A DNA stretch of 64,000 bases from contig NZ_AJLT01000002.1 in NCBI RefSeq assembly GCF_000258765.1, positions 1 through 64,000 of the forward strand, written 5' to 3'. The stretch is from Gillisia marina. Its GTDB lineage: Bacteria; Bacteroidota; Bacteroidia; Flavobacteriales; Flavobacteriaceae. This document shows positions 46,383-56,371 of the stretch, in pieces (position 1 is the stretch's first letter; every line of letters begins with the position of its first letter). The translations under genes and the position numbers were made by a program. Under the pieces are notes generated by a model. That model saw only the letters and a list, made by a program, of their open reading frames with translations, had not been told where the DNA came from and made no database searches.

Positions 46383-48182
46383 ATGGGAATTGTCACCGCG
46401 CAGGAAGTAGCCAATGTTATGAACCTTCAGAGACTGGGACCAGTTGGTACAGCCATTGGTTGGGTTATCTTACGTACAACAAAACTTTCTACCTTAAATA
46501 AAGAATACGATTCTAGAAAAAATCTGGACGGAATTGCATTTATAAATTCTGTTTTGGATGGGTTTGAGATCGATTTCGAAATTCCGGAGAAAGATTTAAA
46601 AAGAATCCCAAAAACAGGCGCATTTATAAGCATTGCAAATCATCCTTTAGGCGGAATCGATGGAATGATCCTAATGAAGATTCTACTGGAAAAACGCAGT
46701 GATTTTAAAGTAATCGCTAATTTTCTATTGCAGCGTTTAGATCCGTTGAAACCCTATATTATGCCGGTTAATCCTTTTGAAGATCACAAGGATGCGAAAT
46801 CCAGTTTGGGCGGAATCAAGCAAGCGATTGGGCATTTAAAGGATGGTGGCGCTTTGGGGATCTTTCCTGCAGGAGAAGTTTCTACCTATAAAGATGAAAA
46901 ACATATTGTAGATAAGCCTTGGGAACCATCCGCCATGAAGCTTATTCAAAAAGCTAAGGTTCCGGTAGTTCCTATTTATTTTCATGCAAAAAACAGCACT
47001 TTTTTTTACCGCTTAGCAAGCATGAGCGATATTTTAAGGACCGCCAAATTACCAAGCGAAATGCTTTCCCAAAAGAAAAGGAAGATCATGGTGCGTATTG
47101 GGAATCCTATCTCTGTTGAAGATCAAATGGCAAACCCAAATTTGGAAACTTTTACGGCATTTTTGCGCAGAAAAACCTTTATGCTGGCCAATTCTTTTGA
47201 AAAAAAAGGGCTTTTTGATACTATTCCGAAAAGTTTAAAATTACCAAAAAGTCCTAAAAAGATAGCATCGCAAGCAAATCAACCTTTAATTGAAGAAGAA
47301 ATTGAGACTTGTAGAAGACTCGACAAACGTCTTTTGCAAAGCAAAAATTATGAAGTCTTTTTAGCTAAAAAAGAAGTGATTCCAAATACCCTTACTGAAA
47401 TTGGTAGGTTACGGGAAATCACTTTTCGAGAGGTTGGCGAGGGCAGTAATAATTCTTTAGATCTGGATCCTTTCGACGATTATTACTATCATTTATTTCT
47501 TTGGGACAACGAAACTAAAAAAATTGCCGGAGCCTATAGAATGGGAATGGGTGCCGAAATATTTAAAGCTCATGGAATAAATGGCTTTTATCTACAGGAC
47601 CTGTTTAGATTTGAACCGGAACTATACGATATGATGAGCCAATCTATAGAAATGGGAAGGGCATTTATAATCAAGGAATATCAACTACGGCCGATGCCTT
47701 TATTCTTGTTATGGAAAGGGATTGTGCATTGCACCTTGCGTTTTCCGGAACATAAATATCTTATTGGCGGGGTAAGCATCAGCAATAAATTCTCTAATTT
47801 TTCGAAATCGCTGATGATCGAGTTTATGAAATCCAATTATTACGATCCTTATGTGGCGCAATATATAAGACCGAAAAAGGAATTTAAGGTGAAACTAAAC
47901 GATGCCGATAAAGACATTGTTTTTGATGAAAGCGAAGCCGATCTTAATAAATTTGATAGAATTATAGATGAATTGGAACCGGAGAGTTTGAGGCTGCCCG
48001 TTCTAATTAAAAAATACATTAAGCAAAACGCACGCGTAGTGGCTTTTAATGTAGATCCATTATTCAATAACGCTATAGATGGCTTAATGTATATTAAGAT
48101 AGCAGATCTTCCTGAAAGCACTGTAAAACCTGTAATGGAAGAATTTCAGAAGGAATTGGAGCAAAAGCTAAATCATCACTAA
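46383..48182 (+). CDS. olsF: Bifunctional aminolipid acyltransferase, OlsF-like
   Basis: 599 residues with two enzymes fused. The N-terminal PlsC/OlsA-type O-acyltransferase carries NHPLGGID (86-93, the NHxxxxD motif) and FPAGE (161-165). The C-terminal OlsB/GNAT-like N-acyltransferase (about 320-540) contains LREITFREVGEG, FDDYYYHLFLWD, EMGRAFI and HKYLIGGVSISN. In Serratia and Flavobacterium this domain order makes ornithine or related amino acid lipids from an acyl-ACP donor; in Bacteroidetes glycine lipids are the alternative. It probably works at the inner membrane. A T8 run inside (ACTTTTTTTTAC near 47000) is in frame, unlike several others in this window. Confidence 0.8.
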   Translation: MGIVTAQEVANVMNLQRLGPVGTAIGWVILRTTKLSTLNKEYDSRKNLDGIAFINSVLDGFEIDFEIPEKDLKRIPKTGAFISIANHPLGGIDGMILMKILLEKRSDFKVIANFLLQRLDPLKPYIMPVNPFEDHKDAKSSLGGIKQAIGHLKDGGALGIFPAGEVSTYKDEKHIVDKPWEPSAMKLIQKAKVPVVPIYFHAKNSTFFYRLASMSDILRTAKLPSEMLSQKKRKIMVRIGNPISVEDQMANPNLETFTAFLRRKTFMLANSFEKKGLFDTIPKSLKLPKSPKKIASQANQPLIEEEIETCRRLDKRLLQSKNYEVFLAKKEVIPNTLTEIGRLREITFREVGEGSNNSLDLDPFDDYYYHLFLWDNETKKIAGAYRMGMGAEIFKAHGINGFYLQDLFRFEPELYDMMSQSIEMGRAFIIKEYQLRPMPLFLLWKGIVHCTLRFPEHKYLIGGVSISNKFSNFSKSLMIEFMKSNYYDPYVAQYIRPKKEFKVKLNDADKDIVFDESEADLNKFDRIIDELEPESLRLPVLIKKYIKQNARVVAFNVDPLFNNAIDGLMYIKIADLPESTVKPVMEEFQKELEQKLNHH

Positions 48183-48282
48183 AAGTTCACTTTTTGAATG
48201 TTGTTAATTTCCTGTTATACCATGAGTAAAATTGGGAATTGGACAATTTCATACCTATATTAAAATCTTTAAAATAAATAAA

Positions 48283-48927
48283 ATGGAAAGAGTATTAGTA
48301 GTGGGAGCTACAGGACAAACAGGAAAAAGAATTATCGAAATATTAAATAGTTCCAGCACTTTTGAACCTTATGCGATGATTAGAAATGAAGATCAGCAAC
48401 AAATGTTCGAGGATATGGATGTGGAAACGGTGATGGGAGATCTTGAGAAAGATGTGGACCAAACTGTTCAAGGAATGGATAAAGTGATCTTTGCTGCAGG
48501 TTCCGGCGGAAAAACAGGAGAAGACAAAACCATTGCGATAGATCAAGAAGGTGCCATTAAAATGATTGAAGCTTCTAAAAAAGCGAATGTTAAAAAATTC
48601 GTGATGTTAAGTTCTATGGGTGCAGATAAACCAGAATCTAACAAAGACCTAAAAGTATATCTGGAAGCTAAACAAAAAGCAGATGAGCATTTAAAAAACA
48701 GCGGACTTGCCTATACCATTGTACGTCCGGGAGCATTAAATGACGATCTTGGACTGGCAAAAGTAAAGCTCGCTGAAAAATTAGATGAAAACGGAGAGAT
48801 CTCCAGAGATGATGTTGCTTTTTTATTGGTGATGAGCCTTGCAGATCCTTTAGTGAAAAATAAGACGTTTGAGGCTTTAGAAGGAAAAGAGTCTATTAAG
48901 AATGCTATTATAGATTTAAGTAGGTAA
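48283..48927 (+). CDS. NAD(P)-binding SDR/NmrA-like protein
   Basis: About 214 residues, with the Rossmann motif VVGATGQTGKRII, and later FVMLSSMGAD and YTIVRPGALND of the YhfK/NmrA-like atypical SDR family (bacterial flavin-reductase-like or redox-sensing proteins). I chose the ATG at 48283 over the in-frame ATG at 48232 because the Rossmann motif starts right there. The substrate is unknown. It is followed by a 395-bp repeat-filled region. Confidence 0.85.
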   Translation: MERVLVVGATGQTGKRIIEILNSSSTFEPYAMIRNEDQQQMFEDMDVETVMGDLEKDVDQTVQGMDKVIFAAGSGGKTGEDKTIAIDQEGAIKMIEASKKANVKKFVMLSSMGADKPESNKDLKVYLEAKQKADEHLKNSGLAYTIVRPGALNDDLGLAKVKLAEKLDENGEISRDDVAFLLVMSLADPLVKNKTFEALEGKESIKNAIIDLSR

Positions 48928-48990
48928 AATATTCACTTTTCGACCCCCGATGCTTAGCTGTTTGAGTGATATCATTGGAAGTAAAACTAG

Positions 48991-49231
48991 CCACATTTCG
49001 ACAAGCTCAATGTGACAAGCTCAATGTGACAAACTCGATGTGACAAATTCTTGAGTGTCATCCTGAGCTTGTCGAAGGATCTCAAAATATAATTTTTATA
49101 GGAGGAGATTCCTCCTTTGTTGGAATGACAATAAAACAGACCTGTCATTCTGAAGGAAACGTAGTGGACTGAAGAATCTTTATATAAAAGAACATATTTA
49201 ATTAGAGATTCCTCATTGCATCGGAATGACA
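48991..49231. repeat. Dense GTCA-family palindrome cluster
   Basis: Arms include ACATTTCGACAAGCTCAATG with TGACA, GTCATCCTGAGCTTGTCGAA (49057-49076), GAGATTCCTCCTTTGTTGGA with ATGACA (49105-49130), GTCATTCTGAAGGAAACGTA...GAAGAATCT (49144-49179) and AGATTCCTCATTGCATCGGA with ATGACA (49206-49231). At least three two-armed units are nested or abutting. Confidence 0.8.
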
Positions 49232-49263
49232 TCTTTCTTGAAATTATAACTTAAGTGAAAAAT

Positions 49264-49303
49264 CTCCAAACAAGAACTACATCGTTCTATTTGGAGGTTT
49301 TTT
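49264..49303. terminator. Terminator between converging transcripts
   Basis: The stem CTCCAAA (49264-49270) pairs with TTTGGAG (49290-49296), with an inner AGAAC/GTTCT hairpin, followed by T6 on the plus strand and, on the other strand, a T-rich tail. It lies between the SDR gene and the DUF6428 gene. Confidence 0.75.
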
Positions 49304-49322
49304 ATTGTATAAAATCAGGCAA

Positions 49323-49820
49323 TTAACAGCAGGCGTTTTCTGAAGTAAGCATATTTGGAGAAGAAGCTCCTTTCAAATCAAAAACCTGCGGTATTCCGTG
49401 TAAGTCCATAGCTTTACAATCTGTGCTAGTTGCCTTTAACTTAAAAATCAACTGATTATCCCGAATTTCATAATCTGAGATAATTAATTGTGCCGTATGA
49501 AAAAACTGATTTCCATATTCAAATTTCACATCAGCATCCATTTTAAAAGGCTTCATCTTGCCGGCCAAACTAAAAATGCGCAATGCTTTTGCCACTTTTA
49601 GATATTCTGTTCTTCCAAGATCTGCCGGACTCTCCCATAATTGAATAATAGTCTCATTCCAGGAACTAGTGCCCGCTCCACAATCTACAGCATCGATCTT
49701 TTGATGCTTTACTTCTGTAATATGATAATTAGCTCCCACCAGCGCGTTAGGTGCATATTGAAAAAGCAAAGCTTTATCTGTATTCTCCTTTAGCAATCCA
49801 AATAATTCGAAGGTTTTCAT
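49323..49820 (-). CDS. DUF6428 protein, usually arsenic-linked
   Basis: 165 residues from the ATG at 49820 (MKTFELFGLLKEN); an upstream in-frame ATG at 49844 would cover the operator. It ends with a Cys-Cys pair (TSENACC), and has CGAGTSSWNETIIQLWES and HGIPQVFDL. I recognise it as a family commonly found with arsR and arsenate reductase genes in Bacteroidetes, function unknown. No ars gene is adjacent here, but its promoter has an ArsR-like operator. It is transcribed toward the terminator. Confidence 0.7.
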   Translation of the reverse strand: MKTFELFGLLKENTDKALLFQYAPNALVGANYHITEVKHQKIDAVDCGAGTSSWNETIIQLWESPADLGRTEYLKVAKALRIFSLAGKMKPFKMDADVKFEYGNQFFHTAQLIISDYEIRDNQLIFKLKATSTDCKAMDLHGIPQVFDLKGASSPNMLTSENACC

Positions 49821-49824
49821 AATA

Positions 49825-49842
49825 GCAATATATTTATATTGC
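49825..49842. promoter_or_regulatory. 18-bp palindromic operator, ArsR/SmtB-like
   Basis: GCAATATA-TT-TATATTGC is a perfect inverted repeat directly in front of the chosen DUF6428 start, followed by a further half-site GCAATATT. The form (ATA-rich with GCAA ends) is like ArsR/SmtB-family operators. No regulator gene is near. Confidence 0.6.
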
Positions 49843-49932
49843 AATATTACGATTAATGTGCTTTTAAGGAAAATTATTCTTGTTAAATTTTATTATTACA
49901 GATTGATTTTAAGCTACTTAGCATTCAAGATA

Positions 49933-50319
49933 TTATAAAAAGGCTTTGTCATTAGGCTCCCAAAGTTCAATTTTATTGCCTTCTAAATCCACGATCCAAC
50001 CAAACTTCCCTTCTTCTACAGATTCTGTTTTATCCATTACCTGTACACCTTCAGCTTTAAGAGTTTTCAATAATTCATCTAGATTCTCTACCCTAAAATT
50101 CATCATGAATTCTTTTTTAGATGGCTCAAAATATTCGGTGTCTTCTTTAAAAGGGCTCCATTGTGTAGAACAGTCTTCGCCTTCTTTATTCTTCCACCAA
50201 AAAGTAGATCCCCATTGGTCTGTATTTAAACCCAAGTGATCGCGATACCAATCTTTTACTGCTTTTGGATCTTTGGTCTTAAAAAATATTCCGCCAATAC
50301 CTGTAACTCTTTTTTTCAT
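49933..50319 (-). CDS. VOC-family protein
   Basis: A 128-residue VOC protein: VTGIGGIFFKTKDPKAVKDW, YRDHLGLNT, SFxxNFRVENLDELLKTLKA and the C-terminal VDLEGNKIELWEP, with the family's terminal Glu. Its fold is that of glyoxalases and resistance proteins; its substrate is unknown. It is on the minus strand and precedes the DUF6428 gene by about 110 bp. Confidence 0.86.
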   Translation of the reverse strand: MKKRVTGIGGIFFKTKDPKAVKDWYRDHLGLNTDQWGSTFWWKNKEGEDCSTQWSPFKEDTEYFEPSKKEFMMNFRVENLDELLKTLKAEGVQVMDKTESVEEGKFGWIVDLEGNKIELWEPNDKAFL

Positions 50320-50354
50320 CTACTTTATTTCAGAATAAGAATTGTACTAAATAA

Positions 50355-51305
50355 CTAATAGACCGCTTCTCCAAATTTATCAATGATCTTATAAGCGATG
50401 GTAGAAGCTAATTTTTTATGAGACTCCTCTGTCCAACCCGCGACATGTGGACTTAATATTACATTTTCGAAAAACATAAGTTCCTTGAGATCTGTAGGAA
50501 TTTGATGGTCTTGAAACAAATTCTCGAATGAATCTTTTTCGTATTCCAGAACATCCAAGCCTGCACCTAAAATTTTTCCTTCTATAATTCCCAGTACCAA
50601 ATCGGCAGTTACCACACTTTTGCCACGCGCCGTATTGATAAACCAAAAAGGCTTTTTAAATCCGTTTATAAAACTGGTGTTTACCATCTTATTGGTTTCG
50701 GGCGTCCAAGGGGTGTGTAAACTTAGTACTTCAGCAGTTTCTTGAAGTTCTTCCAAACTTACCTGAGTGGCATTTGCATCGCCTACATCCTTTAAAATAT
50801 CGTAACAAAGCACCTTCACATCGAAACCTCTCAGTTTTTTAGCAAAAGCTTTTCCCATATTTCCATAGCCAATAATCCCAACCGTTTTTCCGTCTAACTC
50901 TATACCTCGGTTTTCTTCTCGATGCCAATATCCTTGATGCACTTCCCTATTTGCCTTATTCAGTTTATTCAGTAGCGACAACAACATTCCTAAGGCATGC
51001 TCCCCAACGGCATTGCTATTTCCTTCGGGGGCAGCAAAAAGCTCGATTCCGTTCTGTTTTGCATACTCCACATCTATACTTTCCAAACCTGCCCCAACTC
51101 TTGCTATAAACTTTAAATTGGGAGCTGCATCTATGAAATCTTTATCGATTTTAAATCTGCTTCTTATTACAATTCCATCATATAAATGCTGATTTGCAAG
51201 GATTTCCTCTTTAGAAATATCATAAGCTTCAACATTGTGATAGCCTACTTTTTGTAGTTCTTTTATCAATAATGGGTTATTACTATCTACATGTAAAACA
51301 ATCAT
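50355..51305 (-). CDS. D-2-hydroxyacid dehydrogenase (phosphoglycerate dehydrogenase-like)
   Basis: A 316-residue NAD-dependent D-2-hydroxyacid dehydrogenase. It has the NAD motif VGIIGYGNMGKAFA, the catalytic Arg in NTARGKSVV, and the His in LSPHVAGWTEES. It resembles SerA without the C-terminal ACT domain, so its substrate may be phosphoglycerate or another D-hydroxyacid. It is 5 bp behind the cupin gene, with which it is probably co-transcribed. Confidence 0.88.
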   Translation of the reverse strand: MIVLHVDSNNPLLIKELQKVGYHNVEAYDISKEEILANQHLYDGIVIRSRFKIDKDFIDAAPNLKFIARVGAGLESIDVEYAKQNGIELFAAPEGNSNAVGEHALGMLLSLLNKLNKANREVHQGYWHREENRGIELDGKTVGIIGYGNMGKAFAKKLRGFDVKVLCYDILKDVGDANATQVSLEELQETAEVLSLHTPWTPETNKMVNTSFINGFKKPFWFINTARGKSVVTADLVLGIIEGKILGAGLDVLEYEKDSFENLFQDHQIPTDLKELMFFENVILSPHVAGWTEESHKKLASTIAYKIIDKFGEAVY

Positions 51306-51310
51306 GATTT

Positions 51311-51676
51311 CTAAATTTTTGGATATGTTTTCACAGTTAATTCACTTTCGACATTTCCGGTATGTTTTACAGATAGTTTTTCGAAAAGCATGACATGCAC
51401 TTCTTCCTCATTTTTAGTAAAAGGGCGATGTTCTACTCCTTTGGGAACCACAATGAGTTCCCCTTCTTTTATCTCTACCGTTCTATCTCTAAATTCTATA
51501 TATAAAGTGCCTTTTACAATCTGAAATAATTCATCTTCCTCCTCATGCGTATGCCAAATAAATTCACCTTTTAGTTTCGCCAACAATACTTGCATATCGT
51601 CCACTATAGCAATTTGATGTGGATTCCAGTTTTTACTGAATTTTTCAAATTTTGATTGGATATTAATACTTTTCAT
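51311..51676 (-). CDS. Cupin-domain protein
   Basis: A 121-residue single cupin: WHTHEEEDELFQIVKGTLYIEF and GELIVVPKGVEHRPF are the two conserved cupin motifs, with metal-binding His-His-Glu and His visible. The function is unknown. It is intact, on the minus strand, and 5 bp from the dehydrogenase. Confidence 0.85.
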   Translation of the reverse strand: MKSINIQSKFEKFSKNWNPHQIAIVDDMQVLLAKLKGEFIWHTHEEEDELFQIVKGTLYIEFRDRTVEIKEGELIVVPKGVEHRPFTKNEEEVHVMLFEKLSVKHTGNVESELTVKTYPKI

Positions 51677-51744
51677 AGAAATCGATAATCATGTGAGGTA
51701 AAAAAAAGTTCCGGACGGAGGGAGTGAAAAATGCTTCTACTAAG

Positions 51745-53098
51745 TTAGAAACCTAATATGAGTTTTGCAATACTAAAATATATTAATATTCCGCAAATGT
51801 CATTGCTGGTGGTGATAAATGGTCCTGTTGCCATGGCAGGATCTATTCCTTGTTTATCTAAAATTATTGGCACAAAAGTTCCTATTAAGGAAGCAATTAT
51901 AATTACAGAAATAAGGGAAATCCCTATCGTTAATCCAAAATTAACATCGAATCCTAAAAGAAAAATCCCTCCTACAATTAGTAAAATTGCTAAAACAACA
52001 CCGTTAAATAAACTCAATACGATCTCTTTAAAAAGCCTTTTAAGCAAAGAACCTTTTAAACTCTTATTTGCCAAACCTTGTAAAACGATTGCTGAAGATT
52101 GTACCCCAACATTTCCTGCCATCGCAGCAATTAAAGGCACAAAAAAAGAAAAGTGCCGCATGTTCTTGCATGGCATCATCAAAAGTTCCTAATACAGAAA
52201 CACTTATAAATCCACCAAAAAGTGCTAAGACCAACCATGGCAAACGTGCCCTAGTAAGTAACCAGATACTATCATCTGCCTCTACATCTTCAGAAATACC
52301 CGCAGCCATCTGGTAATCTTTCTCTGCTTCGTCCTTTACAAAATCTAAAATATCATCAATCGTAATTCGGCCAACCAATCTTCCCATTTCATCTACCACG
52401 GGAATGGCTTCCAAATCGTATTTTTGCATAACTCGAGCCACTTCCTCGCCCGGGGTATGCACATTTACATAATCCACCTGTGGAATATAAACATCGCTAA
52501 TATGCGCTTTGCTTGGCGCAGTAAGCAAATCTTTTAAGGATAATCGTCCCTTTAGTTTGTTCTTATCGTCCACCACATAAATCGAGTGGACTCTGGTAAC
52601 ATTCTCTGCCTGATTGCGCATTTCGCTCATGCAACCGGTAACATTCCAGTTTTCATTCACCTTCACCAATTCTTTTGCCATAAGACCACCTGCAGAATCT
52701 TCATCGTAACGAAGTAATTCCACGATATTATCTGCATGTTCTTCATCTAAGATCTGGGCAATAACCTTTTGTTGGCGATCTTCAGAAAGTTCAGAAATAA
52801 TATCGGCAGCATCATCGGTATCCATTTCTTCCAACTCCTCTGCAATTTCCTTTGCAGACAAGGTGTCTAAAATGCGTTCCCGCACGCCTTCTTCCAGCTC
52901 CATTAAAGCTTCAGAAGTTTTCTCGCTATCCAGTAATTTTACAATATAGGTAGCTTCTTCTATAGCTATCTCCGAAAGAATTTCGGCGATATCTGCAGGG
53001 TGAACTTCCTCTAGGTGCAACAGCAGTTCCGCATCGTTCTTTTGCTCGATGAGGTATTCAATTTTTTCAATTAATTCTTCGCTTAATTCAAATTGCAT
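51745..53098 (-). CDS. mgtE: Magnesium transporter MgtE (one frameshift)
   Basis: About 450 residues in two frames. The N-terminal MgtE_N domain (about 10-135), two CBS domains (about 135-255; [17 protein letters not shown] and [20 protein letters not shown]) and the start of the membrane part are in the first frame; an extra T in a T7 run (plus-strand A7, 52141-52147) breaks the frame just after MQEHAALFF. With T6 it continues [20 protein letters not shown] and the TM helices to 51745. It imports Mg2+ at the inner membrane, gated by the CBS domains. The start overlaps rsmA by 11 bp, so it is in that operon. Confidence 0.9.
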
Positions 53099-53957
53099 CC
53101 TGCTGAATTTTTTCTGTGAGTTCTATAAACTCCTGTACACTTAACTGTTCTGGTCGTTGTCCAAAGATAGCATCTTCCCTCAAATTATCGGATAATTCGA
53201 AGGTTTTTAGACTATTCCTTAAGGTTTTTCGTCGTTGCTGAAAAGCAGTTTTAACTACCCTGAAAAATAAAGCCTCATCACATGTAAGCGTAAAATTTTC
53301 CTTTCGTTTTAACCGAATCACACCACTATCTACTTTTGGCGGTGGATTAAAAACTGTTGGTGGTACTGTAAATAAATAATCTACTTCGTAAAATGCCTGC
53401 GCTAAAACAGAAAGGATTCCATAGGTTTTATTGCCATGTGGTGCTGCAATTCTAAGTGCAACTTCCTTTTGAAACATTCCCGAAAATTCCGGAATCAGCT
53501 CCCTATTTTCCAAGGTTTTAAAAACAATTTGAGTGGAAATATTATAAGGGAAATTCCCGATGATCGCATAAGGTTCTCTCTCAAAGATCTCACTGATATC
53601 GGTCTTTAGAAAATCTTTTTCAAGGATCTTACCTTCCAGTTGAGGGTAGTTTTCGCCTAAATAAGCCACACTATCTCTATCTATTTCTATAACATGAAGG
53701 TCGATGTCCTTTTTTATTAAATACTTAGTGAGTACTCCCATTCCAGGACCAATTTCCAATACATTCTTATAACCTTCGAAACCAAGAGAATCAGCAATTT
53801 TACCCGCTATACTTTCATCTGTAAGAAAGTGTTGTCCTAAGTGCTTTTTTGCCCGAACATCTCCATCTGTATTGAATGCCTCTTTCCCGGGAGCATATTT
53901 ACTTTGCTTAAACTTATTATCCTTAGAATTAAAAGGATTCTTCTTATTTTTTTTCAT
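53088..53957 (-). CDS. rsmA: 16S rRNA dimethyladenosine transferase
   Basis: A 289-residue RsmA/Ksg[17 protein letters not shown] motif [31 protein letters not shown] (catalytic NxPY motif) and a C-terminal helical domain with [19 protein letters not shown]. It dimethylates two adjacent adenines at the 3' end of 16S rRNA (A1518/A1519 in E. coli). It has a basic N-terminal extension ([18 protein letters not shown]). It overlaps mgtE by 11 bp. Confidence 0.95.
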   Translation of the reverse strand: MKKNKKNPFNSKDNKFKQSKYAPGKEAFNTDGDVRAKKHLGQHFLTDESIAGKIADSLGFEGYKNVLEIGPGMGVLTKYLIKKDIDLHVIEIDRDSVAYLGENYPQLEGKILEKDFLKTDISEIFEREPYAIIGNFPYNISTQIVFKTLENRELIPEFSGMFQKEVALRIAAPHGNKTYGILSVLAQAFYEVDYLFTVPPTVFNPPPKVDSGVIRLKRKENFTLTCDEALFFRVVKTAFQQRRKTLRNSLKTFELSDNLREDAIFGQRPEQLSVQEFIELTEKIQQDAI

Positions 53958-53999
53958 GCAGGGGTTTTTAACTGCTAACTATAAAAGGAAAAGTGTAGC

Positions 54000-54308
54000 T
54001 TATTGCTCGCTTACAATCTCCATCTCTGTTCTAAAAGCTACAAATTTACCTTCGTAAGGTTTCGATTTTGCTCTCATTGTAGGAGCATTTTCTTGAAGAT
54101 AGCTTTGCAACATCTCTTTGCTCTCTGTGGTATATTGAACAGAATAAGTGATTCCTCCCATTTCTTCATTTACCAACACTCTACTCATTAAGGCTTTTTT
54201 AAATTTCCCGGTATCCAACATCTCAGGAATATGCTCGGTTTTCATCCAATTAAGCCATTCATCGTGAATGTCTTCTTGAATGTTTATAGTTACGTTGTAT
54301 ATGTACAT
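54000..54308 (-). CDS. DUF4286 family protein
   Basis: 102 residues. It has the DUF4286 pattern: YIYNVTINIQEDIHDEWLNW, MKTEHIPEMLDTGKF, and SVQYTTESKEMLQSYLQE, an alpha/beta fold resembling dimeric ferredoxin-like barrels. Its function is unknown, but it is a conserved neighbour of rsmA in Bacteroidetes. It is intact. Confidence 0.88.
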   Translation of the reverse strand: MYIYNVTINIQEDIHDEWLNWMKTEHIPEMLDTGKFKKALMSRVLVNEEMGGITYSVQYTTESKEMLQSYLQENAPTMRAKSKPYEGKFVAFRTEMEIVSEQ

Positions 54309-54368
54309 TTTTTCAATTTTGTGTTTCTATTTCTGCTTTCTTACTAGTCTTATCTTAAAATCATACTT

Positions 54369-54437
54369 TGTCAGTCTGAGCTTGTCGAAGACTTCGTGTT
54401 TGAGGTTCAACCAAACTTCGACAGGCTCAGTTTGACA
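54369..54437. repeat. GTCA-family two-armed palindrome
   Basis: The left arm TGTCAGTCTGAGCTTGTCGA faces CTTCGACAGGCTCAGTTTGA with CA on the right, with a 25-bp spacer. It lies in the gap between the TPR gene and DUF4286. It is one of the cleanest copies. Confidence 0.85.
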
Positions 54438-54467
54438 ATTTTAATAGTTTACAAAATCACCTCACGA

Positions 54468-56256
54468 TTACTGCTCCAATGAGTCTCCTCGTAACGACCT
54501 ATATTTTTTACGGGCATCCACAAAATAGATGCTATCGGGAAAATTAAAAATAATCTGCTCGTAATACTGCTTTGCTTTTTCAGCATTTTTTAACTGGTTA
54601 TCATATAATTCTGCCAGAAAAAAAGTAGCATTATCTGCCAAAATATCTTCCCCGTAAAACTCCAAAATCTTCAGGTAGTTCCCTTCTGCCTGCACCCAAT
54701 TTTCAGAAACCTTAAATAATTCTGCTTGCTTTAATAAAGCTTCATCTTCAATTTTTTTCGCCTTTATGGTTTTGCAAGATATCATTTAACACTGCAATGG
54801 CAGCATCTGTTTTATTCTGAAAGGCCAACAAATCGGCTTTGGCATATAAATTTAGTGCAGTTTGGGTGGAGTCTTCCAGACTGTTCTCTTTAATTAGCAA
54901 ACTCAACTCCAACGCATCATTAGCAATTAATTGAGTGGTAGAAGCTTTTAGTACGTTTAACTGCGTGAGTGCCCAAGCAAAATCCCCTTTAAAATAGCTG
55001 GTTTTTGCCACTTTAAAACGTGCATTTTGTGCAATTTCATTATTTTTTACTAAGGTTTGAACCTGTGAGTAATAAATTAATGCCTGATTGAATTTTTGAT
55101 CCAATACCAAAATATCCGCCAAAACCATTTTGATAGCGGCTTGCTGAAAATTATTTAATGGACTTTTAGAAAGTGTATTCAACAATTGTTTGGCTTCTTC
55201 AATTTTATTCATTTTGAAAGCCAGAAAATTGGCATAGTCTATTTGAATCGCCATCGTTTCCAATCCCCTTCCAAATTCTAAAAGCACTTTTTCAAAATCC
55301 TTTTCGATATTTTTAAAATCTGAATCTTTTGCGGTACTCAATTTCATATCTAGCAATAATTGATTTGCTTGAATCAAAATTGAGGGAGAATTAGTTTCAG
55401 CAATAATAAAAGAGACTATTTCCTTTGCGGTTTCTACATCGCCTTCAGACTTAGCTAAAACTGTTAGCTGAATGATACGTTGCAAATCTTGATTATTTCT
55501 TCTATAGATCGCTTTCTCCTGAAGAAAAGCCTTGTCAAAATCTTTTTGCTGAATAAATAGCCATGCCAATAACTCGCTATATGTAAGCTCCTGAGTTTTT
55601 TGAAGTTTTTGAAGCAATTGTTTTCTAAGGGCAATATTTGCCGAATTTGAAGCGTCTTCTACAATATAACGATCAAATTCTCGCATAAGATTAATTGCCA
55701 TCTCTGGTTGCTTTGTAATCAACTCTAGGTAAGCGGCAAACATTTCATCTAATTTTCCTTGCTCCCCATAAATTCTGGCAAGAGGAAGGTCGAAATTCAT
55801 TTCCGGGTTTAGTTGCATCCCCAAAACATAAGCCTTTTCTGCATAATCCAATAAGCTATATTTTTCAAAATTACGGGCGATGGAATACGCATAATTCACT
55901 TTCTCATTTAAAGCGCTCAATGCCTTTTCATAATGTATTTTGGCAAGCTCCGGTTTATTTTGAAGCTCGTAATTATGACCTAATTCTATTAAAATACTTG
56001 GATTATTGTTGGTGTTTTTAAGCCGCTCCTGTAATAAACTTTCCGCCATTGCAAAATCCTCCAACTGTTGATAGGATATTACCAAACCCATAAAATAATT
56101 GGAATTTCCGGGAGCTTCTTTTACTAAATTTTGATATACACTTAGTGCTTTTGCATACTCACCCTGATCCAGATATTTCTGCGCCAATTGATCTGACTGG
56201 CCAAAAACGCTCTGAATGCCTATAAAAAATAAGGCTATGTAAAGAAAGCACCGCAT
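54468..56256 (-). CDS. Exported TPR-repeat protein (one frameshift)
   Basis: About 595 residues in two frames; a signal peptide (MRCFLYIALFFIGIQSVFGQ) is followed by a long run of TPR-like helical repeats (for example QLAQKYLDQGEYAKALSVYQ, SILIELGHNYELQNKPELAK). The first frame ends HKGEKN-stop; with A6 instead of A7 (T7 at 54752-54758 on the plus strand) it joins KIEDEALLKQAELFKVSENW and two more repeats. It is likely a periplasmic scaffold in envelope assembly or gliding/secretion, but no specific partner is evident. It lies downstream of serS on the same strand, 291 bp away. Confidence 0.85.
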
Positions 56257-56371
56257 TTTGTAAAGATAACAAAATGCGGTGTTTGGGAATAGCTATATAA
56301 GATTAAAAGCGCTTTATAAGAAAGGCTCTTGAAATATCATGCATATCCGTTTTATGTCATAATAGCTATCT

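Larger units (their letters stand above)
48928..49322. other. 395-bp intergenic region filled with palindromic repeats
   Basis: No real gene is present; open frames here are repeat text. It contains three copies of a 14-mer in tandem at 49002-49043 (CAAGCTCAATGTGA twice, CAAACTCGATGTGA once), GTCA-family arms at 49056-49231, and a terminator at 49264-49303. Confidence 0.7.

Noticed and set aside
49002-49043. Three tandem 14-mers as a possible CRISPR
   Set aside because: The units abut without spacers, are too short, and there are no cas genes nearby.
48987-49232. An open reading frame of 81 codons on the minus strand
   Set aside because: It is made wholly of palindromic repeat arms and has no protein-like composition.
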